Origin: Pseudomonas sp. LS44
GTDB lineage: Bacteria > Pseudomonadota > Gammaproteobacteria > Pseudomonadales > Pseudomonadaceae
Assembly (NCBI RefSeq): GCF_024730785.1
Contig: NZ_CP102830.1
Coordinates: forward strand, 4,006,001 to 4,070,000
Reading direction: 5' to 3'
Length of the DNA stretch: 64,000 bases
The position numbers and the translations under genes are program-made. Under the pieces are notes generated by a model. That model did no database searches. It was given only the letters and a program-made list of their open reading frames with translations, and was not told where the DNA came from. The stretch's first letter is position 1, and every line of letters starts with the position of its first letter. Positions 42,938-52,497 of this stretch are shown piece by piece.

Positions 42938-42956
42938 TTCGTCTAAATGGACGATG
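42938..42956. promoter_or_regulatory. Steroid-operon box (site 7, bidirectional)
   Basis: It reads TTCGTCTAAATGGACGATG on the plus strand, 99 bp before the enoyl-CoA hydratase start. The core TCGTC-N6-GACGA is palindromic, so it also faces the SDR-led operon (57 bp before its start). It is the only box in this divergent intergenic region. Confidence 0.65.
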
Positions 42957-43055
42957 AAGGCCAAACCCGTGGCCGCAACAATCCAGAGCATTGCCGCCGT
43001 CCCTGCGACGGAGCCCGATGAAGCGGCCATCTGCGCTAACAGAATGAGGAAGCCC

Positions 43056-43841
43056 ATGCCTGATCCACTGGCTCCACCGGTATTGCTGGAATACCCGGCC
43101 CCCGGCGTCGCCTTGCTGCGGCTCAACCGCCCGCAGGCGACCAATGCCCTGAGCCTGGAGCTGCAGGCGCTGCTCTCGCAGCACTTCAGCGCGCTGGGCG
43201 TCGACCCCGAGGTGCGCTGCATCCTGCTGACCGGCGGCGACAAGGTGTTCGCCGCCGGCGGCGACATCAACAGCATGGCCGGGGTCGGCCCGATCGATAT
43301 CTACCAACGCCACACCGAGCGGGTCTGGGCACCGATCCAGCATTGCCCGAAGCCGGTGATCGCCGCCGTCTGCGGTTACGCCTATGGAGGCGGCTGCGAG
43401 CTGGCCATGCTCGCCGACATCATCGTCGCCGGGCACGGCGCGCGCTTCTGCCAGCCGGAAATCCGCATCGGCATCATGCCCGGCATCGGCGGCACCCAGC
43501 GCCTGGTGCGCGCGGTGGGCAAGGCCAAGGCCATGCGCATGGCGCTGACCGGCCAGCCGATCACCGCCGAGGAAGCCTGGATCTCCGGGCTGGTCAGCGA
43601 AGTGGTGGCCGACGATCAGGTGCAGGCCCACTCCCTGCAGATGGCACAACTGATTGCGGCGATGCCGCCGCTGGCCGCCGAGCAGATCAAGGAAGTCATC
43701 CTCGCCGGCATGGACGCGCCGCTGGAAGCCGGCCTGGCTCTGGAGCGCAAGGCCAATGCCCTGCTGTTCGCCTCGCGCGACCAGAAGGAAGGCATGCAGG
43801 CCTTTATCGACAAGCGCCCGCCGCAGTTCGAAGGGCGCTGA
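43056..43841 (+). CDS. Enoyl-CoA hydratase/isomerase family protein
   Basis: This 261-aa crotonase-fold enzyme has the oxyanion-hole segment AAGGDINSM and GYAYGGGCELAMLADI with the first catalytic Glu. PEIRIGIMPGIGGTQRL carries the second Glu. Both acidic residues being present favours hydration of an enoyl-CoA. GAGGA lies 5 bases before the ATG at 43056; frames extending further upstream run through the regulatory box and are unlikely. It stands alone on the plus strand, divergent from the igr-like operon, and would supply a hydration step for side-chain or C/D-ring acyl-CoAs. Confidence 0.87.
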   Translation: MPDPLAPPVLLEYPAPGVALLRLNRPQATNALSLELQALLSQHFSALGVDPEVRCILLTGGDKVFAAGGDINSMAGVGPIDIYQRHTERVWAPIQHCPKPVIAAVCGYAYGGGCELAMLADIIVAGHGARFCQPEIRIGIMPGIGGTQRLVRAVGKAKAMRMALTGQPITAEEAWISGLVSEVVADDQVQAHSLQMAQLIAAMPPLAAEQIKEVILAGMDAPLEAGLALERKANALLFASRDQKEGMQAFIDKRPPQFEGR

Positions 43842-43949
43842 TCGGCCTGACTACGCAAGCGCGCCGCTTTTGGGCGGGTGCAACCCGCCAATGTTCGCCG
43901 CTCGCGGGTTTCACCCGCCCTACCTCTGATCGACCTAGAGCCGCAGGCC

Positions 43950-43973
43950 TTGTAGGAGCGAATTCATTCGCGA
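43950..43973. repeat. Pseudomonas-type REP sequence
   Basis: TTGTAGGAGCGAATTCATTCG followed by CGA is the short palindromic unit common between Pseudomonas genes. Just before it, GGCGGGTGCAACCCGCC and a second CACCCGCCCTAC form another small inverted repeat (~43873-43921). Confidence 0.75.
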
Positions 43974-43990
43974 TGGCGCGCTGAAAGACC

Positions 43991-44160
43991 TGTGGGTTAG
44001 CCGCCGGCGTAACCCGCCATCGACGCCATAAGGCATCGCCATTGCCGGCCTGACGGCCGGTCGGTGGATAAGCACAGCGTTATCCACCCTACGAATCTGC
44101 ACGACCGCGTAGGGTGGAAAACTGCGAAGCATTTTCCACCGATGGGCAACCCATCCTACG
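43991..44160. repeat. Mixed family A / family B intergenic repeat
   Basis: It begins with a family A half (GTGGGTTAGCCGCCGGCGTAA). It continues with family B hairpins GGTGGATAAGCACAGCG / TTATCCACC and GTAGGGTGGAAAACTGCG / CATTTTCCACC, and ends ACCCATCCTACG. It fills the 322-bp gap between the hydratase (+) and ligase (-) genes, which converge here. Confidence 0.8.
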
Positions 44161-44163
44161 GAC

Positions 44164-45777
44164 TTAGCCAGCCAGCGCCGCCCGCAGCTCGTTCTTGACC
44201 ACCTTGTTCGAGGCATTCACCGGCAGCGCCTGGAAGAAGCGCACCTGGCGCGGCACCTTGTAGTTGGCCATGCGCTCGCGGGCCCAGGCGATCAGGGCCG
44301 GCTCATCCAATTGCTGGCCGTGACGCAGCACCACGCAGGCGCAACCGACTTCGCCCATGCGTTCGTCCGGAATGCCGATCACCGCCACCTGGGCGATGGC
44401 CGGGTGCTCGATCAACCCGGCTTCGATCTCCGCCGGGTAGCAGTTGAAGCCGCCGACGATGAACATGTCCTTGAGCCGGTCGGTGATTCTCAGGTTGCCG
44501 CGCGCATCGAGGTTGCCGACGTCGCCGGTGTGCAGCCAGCCCTCGGCGTCGATGGTCTCGGCGGTGGCGGCCGGGTCGTTGAAATAGCCCTGCATCACAT
44601 GGAAGCCACGCAGGCAGATTTCCCCCGACTCGCCCGCGCCCAGCGGCTGGTTGTCCGCCGAACGAATGCTCACCTCGGTCCCGGCAATCGCCTGGCCGCT
44701 GGTGCCGGCGATGGTTTCCGCCGGGTCATCCGGGTTGCAGATGGTCGCCAGGCCGCCGCATTCGGTCAGGCCATAAGCCGTGGTGACCACCGCAAAACCC
44801 AGCTCGTTGCGCATCCGCTCGATCAGCACCGGCGGAATGGTCGCCGCGCCGGTCACGGCAATGCGCAGGCTCGACAGATCGGTCTCGGCCAGACGCGGGT
44901 GGGCCAGCATCGACAGGTACAGGGTCGGCGGCCCCGGCAGCACGCTGATGCGCTCGGCGGCAATGCGCTGGAACACCGCTTCTGCGTCGAACACCGGCTG
45001 CGGCAGAATGGTCGCCCCGGCCAGCAAGCAGGTCAGCCACCCGGCCTTGTAGCCGAAGGAATGGAAGAACGGATTGACGATCAGGTAACGGTCGCCGGGT
45101 TGCAGGCCGATGACCTTGACGTACTCGTTGAAGGCCCGCAGGTTCTGTCCGTGGGCGCTCATCACGCCCTTGGGTTTGCCGGTGGTGCCGGAGGTGAACA
45201 ACAAATCGGACAAATCCTCCGGACCCACCGCCGCCGCCCGCGCGCGGGCGTCCGCGGCACTCACCGCAGCGCCTTTGCCGAGGAACCCGGACCAGCTCAG
45301 ATCACCGGCCTGCTGCGGCTCTGCCGTGCCGAACAGCACCAGGTGTTCGAGGCTGGCCGGACGTTGCGGCGCCAGCTGTGCCTGGTAGTCGACGCCGAGA
45401 AACTCGCCCTGGACGAACAGCACCCGCGCCTGGCTGCGCAGCAGGATATCCGCTGCCTCGCCGCCCTTCATGCGGGTGTTCAGCGGCACCAGCACCGCGC
45501 CGGCGCAATGCACGCCCAGCGCGGCGACAATCCAGTCGCGGCAGTTCGGCGCCCAGATCGCCACCCGGTCGCCAGGCGCAATACCCAACGCCATCAGGCT
45601 GCGACTGACCCCCAGAGCCAGCTCCGGCAAGTCGCGGTAATCGGTGGCGATCCCGTTTTCCTCGATGGCCGCCCGCCCGGCATGGCGCTCGGCGGCCGCG
45701 GACAACAGGGCGGGAATCGACTGGGGCAGCGAATTACTGGCAGCGCAGGTGTCTGGTGATGCGGAAAATGCAGTCAT
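44164..45777 (-). CDS. Acyl-CoA ligase (AMP-dependent synthetase)
   Basis: This 537-aa adenylate-forming enzyme has [25 protein letters not shown], a hinge [18 protein letters not shown] and a terminal lysine motif in [11 protein letters not shown]. It lies last in the operon that encodes KshB, an HSD and the ring-A dehydrogenases, so it may activate a steroid carboxylate such as a bile-acid side chain or a ring-degradation acid. It is the third ligase in the window; the three differ enough to suggest different substrates. The ATG at 45777 follows the KshB gene by 22 bp; the Shine-Dalgarno sequence is weak. Confidence 0.86.
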   Translation of the reverse strand: MTAFSASPDTCAASNSLPQSIPALLSAAAERHAGRAAIEENGIATDYRDLPELALGVSRSLMALGIAPGDRVAIWAPNCRDWIVAALGVHCAGAVLVPLNTRMKGGEAADILLRSQARVLFVQGEFLGVDYQAQLAPQRPASLEHLVLFGTAEPQQAGDLSWSGFLGKGAAVSAADARARAAAVGPEDLSDLLFTSGTTGKPKGVMSAHGQNLRAFNEYVKVIGLQPGDRYLIVNPFFHSFGYKAGWLTCLLAGATILPQPVFDAEAVFQRIAAERISVLPGPPTLYLSMLAHPRLAETDLSSLRIAVTGAATIPPVLIERMRNELGFAVVTTAYGLTECGGLATICNPDDPAETIAGTSGQAIAGTEVSIRSADNQPLGAGESGEICLRGFHVMQGYFNDPAATAETIDAEGWLHTGDVGNLDARGNLRITDRLKDMFIVGGFNCYPAEIEAGLIEHPAIAQVAVIGIPDERMGEVGCACVVLRHGQQLDEPALIAWARERMANYKVPRQVRFFQALPVNASNKVVKNELRAALAG

Positions 45778-45799
45778 GGTGACGGACTCGGCAAACGGA

Positions 45800-46831
45800 T
45801 CATTCAGGGAAGCGCACCCGCAGGTGCTCACTACGGGCCAGCGACTGGCACGCCAGGGTCCAGCCTTCATTAATTTCGTCCTGGTCGAGGGCTTCGTTGC
45901 GGAGCATTTCCACCGCGCCGCTTTCGACCGTGCACATGCAGGTCGCGCAGGAGCCGACCAGGCACGAACTCGGCGGTTTCAGGCCGGCGCGCTTCATGGC
46001 CTCGAGAATGGTTTCGCCTTCGGCGCAGGGCATCTCGAACTCTTCACCGTCCAGGCGCACCGACAACTGGCTGCTCACCTGGGTGGTATCGACCGGCGCA
46101 TGCTCCGCTATCGAACCCTCTTCCGGCAGGGACACGAAGCGTTCGACATGCACCCGCGCATGCGGCATGTCGAGGCTGTTCAGCGCACTGACCGCCGCAT
46201 CCATGAACGGCCCGGGGCCGCAGATGAAGGCTTCGGCCGCCGCGAACGGGCGAGCCAGCTCGGCCAGCTGGGCGACCGCCGGGATGCCCTGCACCGAGTC
46301 CAGCCAGTGGATCACCTGCAAACGCTGCGGGTGCTCGCTGGCCAGGGCCTTGAGCTCATCACGGAAGATCACCGAGGCTTCGTCGCGGTTGGCGTAGATC
46401 AGCAGGATGCGCCCGCTGCCGGCCAGCAAGGCCGAACGCAGGATCGACAGCACCGGCGTGACCCCGCTGCCGCCGCCGAACAGCAGCAGGTCGGTGTCCA
46501 GATTACGCGGCACGAAGATCCCGGCCGGCTCCAGCACTTGCAGGCTGTCACCGGCCTGCACCGCGTCGCACAACCAGTTCGAGGCCCGTCCGTCACGCAC
46601 CCGCTTGACGGTGACCCGCAGCGGCTCTTCGAGCAACGGCGTGCTCGACAGCGAATAGCAGCGCGGCAACCAACCGCCTTCGAACGGCACGCGCAGGGTC
46701 AGGAACTGTCCCGGCCGGTAGCTAAAACGTTCGACCAGCTCAGCCGGCAGCTCGAACTCCAGCGAACGGCTGTCGAAGGTTTCTTCGATCACCCGCGCCA
46801 CGCGTACGGTGAGATAGTCAGGAGTGCTCAT
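45800..46831 (-). CDS. kshB: 3-ketosteroid 9alpha-hydroxylase reductase (KshB type)
   Basis: This 343-aa protein has an FAD domain (RCYSLSS, ~57-63), an NAD domain (FGGGSGVTP, ~118-126, and CGPGPFM) and a C-terminal plant-type [2Fe-2S] domain with Cys290, Cys295, Cys298 and Cys328. This order (FAD-NAD-Fe-S) is that of KshB, HmpC and phenylacetyl-CoA epoxidase reductase. In the neighbourhood of KstD and HsaA homologues the KshB role is most likely: passing NADH electrons to the Rieske oxygenase KshA, which hydroxylates C9 and triggers ring-B opening. No KshA gene is present in the window, so the oxygenase must be encoded elsewhere. Confidence 0.82.
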   Translation of the reverse strand: MSTPDYLTVRVARVIEETFDSRSLEFELPAELVERFSYRPGQFLTLRVPFEGGWLPRCYSLSSTPLLEEPLRVTVKRVRDGRASNWLCDAVQAGDSLQVLEPAGIFVPRNLDTDLLLFGGGSGVTPVLSILRSALLAGSGRILLIYANRDEASVIFRDELKALASEHPQRLQVIHWLDSVQGIPAVAQLAELARPFAAAEAFICGPGPFMDAAVSALNSLDMPHARVHVERFVSLPEEGSIAEHAPVDTTQVSSQLSVRLDGEEFEMPCAEGETILEAMKRAGLKPPSSCLVGSCATCMCTVESGAVEMLRNEALDQDEINEGWTLACQSLARSEHLRVRFPE

Positions 46832-46832
46832 A

Positions 46833-47594
46833 TCAGATACTCATCACAAACTGGCCACTGTCGACACGCAGCTCGACCCCGTTGATCGCCCGCGAATCGT
46901 CGCTGGCGAGGTACAGCACGCTGGCGGCCACGTCTTCCGGCAGGCACATGCGGTTCATCGGGTCGATGTCGATGGTGAATTTGCTCGGGTCCATGCCCGC
47001 CGGATACTGGGCATTGGTCATCGGCGTCAGCACGCCGTCCGGGTGCAGCGAGTTGCAGCGGATGCGGTACTTGCTGCGCCGGCAATGGGCCGCGACCGAG
47101 CGGGTCAGGGCCGCCACCGAACCTTTGGAGGCGCTGTAGGCGGCGTAGTCATCCTTGCCGGCCAGGGCCGCCAGGGACGAGATGTTGATAATCGAGCCGC
47201 CCGCGCCTTCCTTCATCAGCGCGATACCGGCACGGCAGCCGAGAAACACGCTGTCGGAGTTGATCCGCTGCAGGCGATGCCAGTCGTCCAGGCTGGCATC
47301 CTCGATGGAGCCCTTGAGCAGGATGCCGGCGTTGTTGACCAGGATATCGAGGCGCCCGTAACGCGCGCGCAGGGCCTCGATGACCGCGTTCCAATCCGCC
47401 TCGCTGGCCGCATCATGGCGAATGAAGCTCGCCGCGCCGCCGATCTCGGCGACCAGCGCCTGGCCGGCTTCGACATTGATGTCGCTGATCAGCACCTGCG
47501 CGCCTTCACGCGCCAGCAGCAGCACAGTCTCGCGTCCGACGCCACTGGCGCCACCGGTGACCAGCGCCACCTTGCCTTGAACTCGTCCTGCCAT
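46833..47594 (-). CDS. 3beta/17beta-hydroxysteroid dehydrogenase-like SDR
   Basis: This 253-aa SDR has TGGASGVG, SDIN with Asp38 (NAD), RHDAASEADW, LVNNAGILL, Ser140 in INISS, Tyr153 and Lys157 in YSASK, and NSLHPDGVLTPM. These blocks match what I recall of the Comamonas testosteroni 3beta/17beta-HSD (catalytic Ser138-Tyr151-Lys155) better than a generic SDR, in particular the HPDG loop and the 'RHD.SSEADW' segment. It would interconvert 3beta- or 17beta-hydroxyl and keto groups. The stop is 1 bp from the start of kshB, so translation is coupled. Confidence 0.82.
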   Translation of the reverse strand: MAGRVQGKVALVTGGASGVGRETVLLLAREGAQVLISDINVEAGQALVAEIGGAASFIRHDAASEADWNAVIEALRARYGRLDILVNNAGILLKGSIEDASLDDWHRLQRINSDSVFLGCRAGIALMKEGAGGSIINISSLAALAGKDDYAAYSASKGSVAALTRSVAAHCRRSKYRIRCNSLHPDGVLTPMTNAQYPAGMDPSKFTIDIDPMNRMCLPEDVAASVLYLASDDSRAINGVELRVDSGQFVMSI

Positions 47595-47617
47595 GTTGGT
47601 TGTCTCCTGAAAAGAAA

Positions 47618-49315
47618 TTAGTACGCCGGCGCCAGCGCTTCGGCTGCGATCGGCACTGCGGAGGCGGCCACGGCCTGCCCGGCGCGCCGCCCGGAAAACA
47701 CGCAGTCGGCCAGCGACAGGCCACTGATATACAGATGTGAAGGAATGCCAATGGCCGTGCGCCCGGCGGCGAACAGGCCGGGAATCGGCTGGCCGTTGCT
47801 GTCCAGCAAGGCGCCGCTGTCTTCATCGACCTTGAGCCCGCCGAGGGTCAGCGCCCCCAGTGGGAACGCCTTGTTATCGACCGAAATGTCGCAGGCGTAG
47901 AACGGCCCCTGATCGAGCACCTGCCGGCTCTTGGGCGATTTGCCGAAGGCGTCCTCCGCCTCGCCACGCGCCGCGGCGTTATAGGCCTGCAACGAGCTGC
48001 GCAGCACATCGGCGCGCATCCCGGTGGCGCCGGCCAGTTGCTCGATGCTTTGGCCCTTGCGCACCCCCAGCAGCATCAAGGCCAGCGCGGGCACGCTCTG
48101 GAACCACCAGTAACCGCCGAACAGCGCCTGCTTGATCGCCTGCTTGCGCAGCCGCGCATCCAGCACCAGCCAGGCCTTGCCGCCCTGCTCTTCGCACAGC
48201 GGCTGGCCCAGCGTCGCGCCGTAGACCTCTTCGTTGACGAAGCGCTGGCCACGGGTGTTGACCACAATGCCTTTCGGCCAGCACAGCGGCGGGTTGAGAA
48301 AACGCCAGGCCGACACGCGCTCCAGGCGATCACTCACCGCCCCGGCGCTCAGCCCCAGGCGCACGCCGCTGCCATCGCAACCGGTGGCGCCGACCTTGAA
48401 GTTGCGGCGGAATTTCGGCGCATGCTCGGCGAGCATCTCGCGATTGAAGATAAAGCCGCCGGTGCTGAGGATCACCCCACGCTGGGCACGGATCAGCCGT
48501 GGCTTGGCGAAGTCGCGCTCAAGCTGGCTGACCCGACGCCGCAGGCTGTCGCAATAACCCGGGGCGAAGTTCTGCAGGCGCTCGGCGCGCGCCGCCAGCT
48601 TGGCGTGCAGCTGCGCCTGCTGACTGCCGGCCGGCAGGCACCAGAGTTCGGCGCCCAGCACCCGCCCATCGGCGTCGAGCACCAGCCGCCGGGCCGCCGC
48701 TTGCAACTGGGTACGCACGCCGTTACGCAGGCAGGCGGCCTTGAGGTGCGCATACAGCACCGCGCCGCCCTGGCCCTTGCCGACCGTGCGGTGACCGCGC
48801 GGAGCGGGCGGCAGGCTGTCGGTGTGCGAGGGCACCAGCTCGTTGCCCGAGTAGTAGAGGAAGTAGCCATCCGACGGATAGGAGGTCTTGCCGCCGCCCG
48901 GTGGCATGCTGTGGGCATAAGGGGCGCCGTGACTTTCCAGCCAGGCCAGGTTGGCCACGCTGTCGGCGCAAAAGCGCTGCAGGGTCTGGTCGCTGATCAC
49001 GCCCTCGGTTTCGTGCTTGAGGTAATCGAACATCGCCTCGGGCGTGTCGCTGAAACCGGCCGCCTGCTGGTGCCGGGTGCCGCCGCCGGCGTAGACCACG
49101 CCACCACTCTTGGCGCTGGCGCCGCCGCCGGTGAACCGATCGGCCACCAGCACGTCGGCGCCATTGGCGCGGGCTTCGAGGGCGGCGCAGGCTCCCGCCG
49201 CGCCCCAGCCGATCACCAGGACATCGCAACTGTCATCCCATTGCAGCGCATCGGCGTCGGCAACCCGCAGCGCGGGCTGGATATCGGTGCAGGTGGTACG
49301 GACTGGAGATGGCAT
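47618..49315 (-). CDS. FAD-dependent 3-ketosteroid dehydrogenase, delta4(5alpha)-type
   Basis: This 565-aa flavoprotein of the fumarate reductase/KstD group has the FAD site GWGAAGACAALEA (~36-48), GGGASAKSGGVVYAGGGT and the C-terminal GLFAAGRTAIGIPSHLYISG. It is clearly distinct from the KstD gene next door. The pairing of two such flavoproteins recalls TesH (delta1) and TesI (delta4(5alpha)) in Comamonas, so removal of hydrogens at C4-C5 of 5alpha- or 5beta-3-ketosteroids is inferred. That would be needed for bile acids, whose A/B ring junction is saturated. AAGGAG lies 5 bases before the ATG. Confidence 0.78.
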   Translation of the reverse strand: MPSPVRTTCTDIQPALRVADADALQWDDSCDVLVIGWGAAGACAALEARANGADVLVADRFTGGGASAKSGGVVYAGGGTRHQQAAGFSDTPEAMFDYLKHETEGVISDQTLQRFCADSVANLAWLESHGAPYAHSMPPGGGKTSYPSDGYFLYYSGNELVPSHTDSLPPAPRGHRTVGKGQGGAVLYAHLKAACLRNGVRTQLQAAARRLVLDADGRVLGAELWCLPAGSQQAQLHAKLAARAERLQNFAPGYCDSLRRRVSQLERDFAKPRLIRAQRGVILSTGGFIFNREMLAEHAPKFRRNFKVGATGCDGSGVRLGLSAGAVSDRLERVSAWRFLNPPLCWPKGIVVNTRGQRFVNEEVYGATLGQPLCEEQGGKAWLVLDARLRKQAIKQALFGGYWWFQSVPALALMLLGVRKGQSIEQLAGATGMRADVLRSSLQAYNAAARGEAEDAFGKSPKSRQVLDQGPFYACDISVDNKAFPLGALTLGGLKVDEDSGALLDSNGQPIPGLFAAGRTAIGIPSHLYISGLSLADCVFSGRRAGQAVAASAVPIAAEALAPAY

Positions 49316-49324
49316 GGCGACTCC

Positions 49325-51034
49325 TTATGGGTTGCCGGCAATGTGGTTGGCGGCGATGTAGCCGAAGGTCATGGCCGGGCCGAGGGTGCCGCCGGCGCCC
49401 GGATAGCTGGTGCCCATCACCGACGCCGAGCAGTTGCCGATGGCATACAGGCCGGCAATCGGTTGACCATCTTCACTCACCACCTGGGCGTGTTCGTTGG
49501 TCAACAGGCCACCCTTGGTGCCGATATCGCCGGCGTCCAGGCGCATGGCGTAATACGGCCCCTTCTTCAAGGGCGCCAGGCACGGGTTGGGTTTGACATT
49601 GCTGTCGCCGTAGTAGCGGTCGAACACGTTGCCGCCGCGGCCGAACTCCACATCGACCCCGGTGCGGGCGTATTCATTGACGGTCTGCACGGTGCTCTCC
49701 AGCCCAGCGGCATCGACGCCGATCTGCCCGGCCAGTTCCGCCAGGCTGTCGGCCTTCCAGTACACGCTGTTGAGCCAGGCCTTGCGCAGGCGGCTGTCGG
49801 GCGCCACCTGCGCCGGCATCAACGGGCCCATGGCGTAGTGGAAACGGAAATGCCCATCGAAGATCACCCAGGCCGGGGTCGACTTGCCGCCGCTGCTCTG
49901 GTTGTCGCGGTACATGGCGTCGACGAACTCCAGGTACGGCGCGGCTTCGTTGACGAAGCGCCGACCCAGGCCGTTGACCACGATGGCGCCGGGGAAGGCG
50001 CGCTCGGCGAAGATTCCGCGCGGCTTATCCTCGCCCGGCACGGCGATGGTCGGTGCCCACCAGGCCCAGTCCAGCAGCGACGTCGCGGCGCCCAGTGCCA
50101 TGCCGGCTTCCAGCGCCGCACCGGTGTTGTTGCCCGGCGGCGTGGCGCTCCACTCGCGACGGGTCGGCTGCGGCAAGTACTTCTCGCGCAGTTCTTGATT
50201 CTGTTCGAAGCCGCCGGAGCCGAAAATCACCCCACGGCGGGCGTGCAGTTCCAGCTCCTGGCCGCCCTGCTGCACCCGCACGCCAGTGACCCGGCCCTGT
50301 TCGGTGAGCAGCTCACGGAAATCGGTGTTCAGCCACAGCGGCACGTTGCGGTCCATCAGGGAGCGGCGCAGCGAGGCCACCAGCGAGCTGCCCAGGGAGG
50401 CACGGCGGTCGATCTTGCTCTTGCGCCGCCACTTGAAGTCCAGCTTGTAGCGCACCATCAACCCGACAATCAGCAGGCGCCAGCCGAACTCGCGGGACAT
50501 GACCTTGTGCGCATGCCGGGCGGTCCAGGCGATGCAGCCCATCAACAGGGTCGAAGGCGAAGGCTTGCGCAGGTTGTCCAGTTCATCGCCGAGCAGGCTG
50601 GTGTCGAACAGCTCGGGGTCCAGCGAGCGGCCGCCCGGCAGCGAGCCCGGCAGCTGCTGGTAATAGTCCGGATACTTTTCCGCCACGGCATAACGCACCC
50701 GGCTGTTGTCTTCCAGCGCGCGAATCATCTGCGGAGCGTTGTTCAGGTAGGCCCGCAGACGCACTTCATCGCCGTGCTCGCCGGTCGCGGCCTTGAGGTA
50801 CTGCAGGGCCAGATCGAAACTGTCCTTGCCGCCCTTCTCGGCGAAATAGTGGTTATTGGGAATCCAGATACCACCGCCGGAAATCGCCGAGGTACCGCCG
50901 TATTTGTCGCTTTTTTCGACAATCAGCACGGAAAGACCCTGATCGGCGGCGAATAGCGCCGAAGTCATCGCACCTGCGCCGGAGCCGACGACGATCACGT
51001 CGTAGCTGGTCTGAGACTGAACTTGAGCCGTCAT
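49325..51034 (-). CDS. kstD: 3-ketosteroid delta1-dehydrogenase (KstD)
   Basis: This 569-aa FAD protein has GSGAGAMTSA (17-26), Glu40 for the ribose, KYGGTSAISGGGIWIPNN and the C-terminal signature SYPGAGGTLGPAMTFGYIAA. That ending is typical of KstD, where the Gly/Tyr pair binds the C3 carbonyl. It introduces the C1-C2 double bond into 3-keto-4-ene steroids, needed before 9alpha-hydroxylation splits ring B. Length matches the family (510-575 aa). The Shine-Dalgarno sequence is poor, so translation may depend on the upstream HsaA-like gene 99 bp away. Confidence 0.88.
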   Translation of the reverse strand: MTAQVQSQTSYDVIVVGSGAGAMTSALFAADQGLSVLIVEKSDKYGGTSAISGGGIWIPNNHYFAEKGGKDSFDLALQYLKAATGEHGDEVRLRAYLNNAPQMIRALEDNSRVRYAVAEKYPDYYQQLPGSLPGGRSLDPELFDTSLLGDELDNLRKPSPSTLLMGCIAWTARHAHKVMSREFGWRLLIVGLMVRYKLDFKWRRKSKIDRRASLGSSLVASLRRSLMDRNVPLWLNTDFRELLTEQGRVTGVRVQQGGQELELHARRGVIFGSGGFEQNQELREKYLPQPTRREWSATPPGNNTGAALEAGMALGAATSLLDWAWWAPTIAVPGEDKPRGIFAERAFPGAIVVNGLGRRFVNEAAPYLEFVDAMYRDNQSSGGKSTPAWVIFDGHFRFHYAMGPLMPAQVAPDSRLRKAWLNSVYWKADSLAELAGQIGVDAAGLESTVQTVNEYARTGVDVEFGRGGNVFDRYYGDSNVKPNPCLAPLKKGPYYAMRLDAGDIGTKGGLLTNEHAQVVSEDGQPIAGLYAIGNCSASVMGTSYPGAGGTLGPAMTFGYIAANHIAGNP

Positions 51035-51133
51035 TGTTGTTATGCCATTAGCTGTGATCAGAGAGCTCCCGGCACGCAGGCCGGGGATTCAGGTGTCGGG
51101 CCGACCGCAGCTGCAGGCCGGCCCGGGTCACCA

Positions 51134-52321
51134 TCACACGTAAGGATCCGGGTTGGGCAGGCCCAATTGCACCGCGCCGAGGCTGCGGCTGTAGGCCATG
51201 TAGTTGTTGGCGATGTGCCCGCGCGCCTGGTGCAGGTCGCGGAACAGTCGCGCTACCGGATTGGTGTTGTACAGGCCGGAGGCCGCCATGCAGCGCAGCA
51301 GTTCGTTGACCTTCTCGGCACAGACGTTGGTCACATAGGACGACTGGTAGCGATACAGCAGACGGGTTTCCACATCCGGATATTCCCCGGCCTTGGCCAG
51401 TTCGAGCAGGTGCGCGTAGTTGCGGTCGAGCACCAGACGCAGGCTGTCGACGATGATCGACGCCTCCGCCACGGTGGTTTGCGCCACCGGATCGTCGGCG
51501 GTCTTGATGCCGTGCTTGCCGATGTGCGCCGCCGCGTTGGCGCAGAACTCGTTGATCGCCCCCTGCAGCGCGCCGATGGCCGACGTGGACACCGCGCGGG
51601 AGAACACCTGGGCGAACGGAATGGCGTAGATCGGGTTGGTGTTGACCAAGCGCCCCGGCGTCGCCTCGAGGGTGCAGTTGTTGGTGCGCTGCACGCGGTG
51701 CGCCGGGACGAAGACGTCTTCGACGATGATGTCGTGGCTGCCGGTGCCGCGCAGGCCCAGCACGTCCCAGTTGTGCTCGATGCGGTAGTCGCTGCGTGGC
51801 AGCAGGAAAGTACCGTGCTCGGCAGCCAGCTCGCCTTCTGGCGGAATGATGCCGCCCAGGAAGCACCACTGGCAGTGTTCGCTACCGCTGGAGAAGCCCC
51901 AGCGCCCGCTGACGCGGTAGCCACCTTCCACCGGCGTGACCTTGGCCACCGGCATGTAGGTGGAGGAGATCAGAGTCCCGTGATCCGTCCCCCAGACATC
52001 GCGCTGCGCCTCGATCGGGTAGCGCGCCAGCTGCCACGGGTGGACGCCCATCACGCCGTAGATCCAGGCGGTGGACATGCAACCCTCGGCGAGGGTCATC
52101 TGGATTTCGAAGAAGGTCCGCGGATCGACTTCGTAGCCGCCAAACGCCTTCGGCTGCAAGGCGCGCAGCAGGCCCGCCTCTTGTAATTCGGCAATCGTTT
52201 CGTTGGGGACCTTGAAGTCGCGATCGGCTTGCGCCGTGCGGCTCTTGAGTGCCGGCACCATGCGCCGCGCTCGTTCAATCAGTTCGATTTCGTCCCGAGT
52301 CTTTTCTCGCATGCTATCCAT
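51134..52321 (-). CDS. hsaA: Secosteroid A-ring hydroxylase, oxygenase component (HsaA/TesA2 type)
   Basis: This 395-aa group D flavin monooxygenase has the acyl-CoA-dehydrogenase fold. Visible segments are KVPNETIAELQEAGLLRALQP, GCMSTAWIYGVMGVHPWQL, SGRWGFSSGSEHCQW and VLGLRGTGSHDIIVEDVFVP. These match HsaA, which hydroxylates 3-HSA to the catechol 3,4-DHSA using FMNH2 supplied by HsaB. The reductase gene is 6 kb away on the other strand (58362-59342), each with its own 19-bp box. GGAGA lies 8 bases before the ATG. It heads the operon that includes KstD, the delta4 dehydrogenase, an HSD, KshB and a ligase. Confidence 0.87.
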   Translation of the reverse strand: MDSMREKTRDEIELIERARRMVPALKSRTAQADRDFKVPNETIAELQEAGLLRALQPKAFGGYEVDPRTFFEIQMTLAEGCMSTAWIYGVMGVHPWQLARYPIEAQRDVWGTDHGTLISSTYMPVAKVTPVEGGYRVSGRWGFSSGSEHCQWCFLGGIIPPEGELAAEHGTFLLPRSDYRIEHNWDVLGLRGTGSHDIIVEDVFVPAHRVQRTNNCTLEATPGRLVNTNPIYAIPFAQVFSRAVSTSAIGALQGAINEFCANAAAHIGKHGIKTADDPVAQTTVAEASIIVDSLRLVLDRNYAHLLELAKAGEYPDVETRLLYRYQSSYVTNVCAEKVNELLRCMAASGLYNTNPVARLFRDLHQARGHIANNYMAYSRSLGAVQLGLPNPDPYV

Positions 52322-52393
52322 CCGTCAGTTCTCCCAATCTCGTGCGCGGTTGCGCGGGCCATGATTGATGATCGGACTCGGCGACTTATCGTT

Positions 52394-52412
52394 CATCGTC
52401 AAAGCGGACTAG
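52394..52412 (-). promoter_or_regulatory. Steroid-operon box (site 8, hsaA operon)
   Basis: In gene sense it reads CTAGTCCGCTTTGACGATG; T replaces the first G of GGAC. It ends 72 bp before the start codon. Its outer four bases CTAG coincide with the end of an 89-bp inverted-repeat element. Confidence 0.6.
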
Positions 52413-52497
52413 TGTCCTGAATCAGAAGTTGGCTGTTTAATTTTGGCGCCGTCTTTTGTCGCCAATTCTTAAACGAACTTCAAATTCAGGGCACTAG
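52409..52497. mobile_element. 89-bp MITE-like element with 22-bp inverted ends
   Basis: The left end CTAGTGTCCTGAATCAGAAG and right end CTTCAAATTCAGGGCACTAG are inverted repeats (18 of 22 positions over the full arms). The centre folds as TTGGCG/CGCCAA. It carries no gene and abuts the box of the hsaA operon. It is directly followed by a family B repeat. Confidence 0.75.

Noticed and set aside
48038..50956. Very long open frame (972 codons) on the plus strand opposite the two ketosteroid dehydrogenase genes
   Set aside because: It is the antisense shadow of high-GC genes: low-complexity His/Arg/Gly/Gln-rich translation, no domain, no ribosome-binding site. The opposite strand encodes two clear FAD enzymes.
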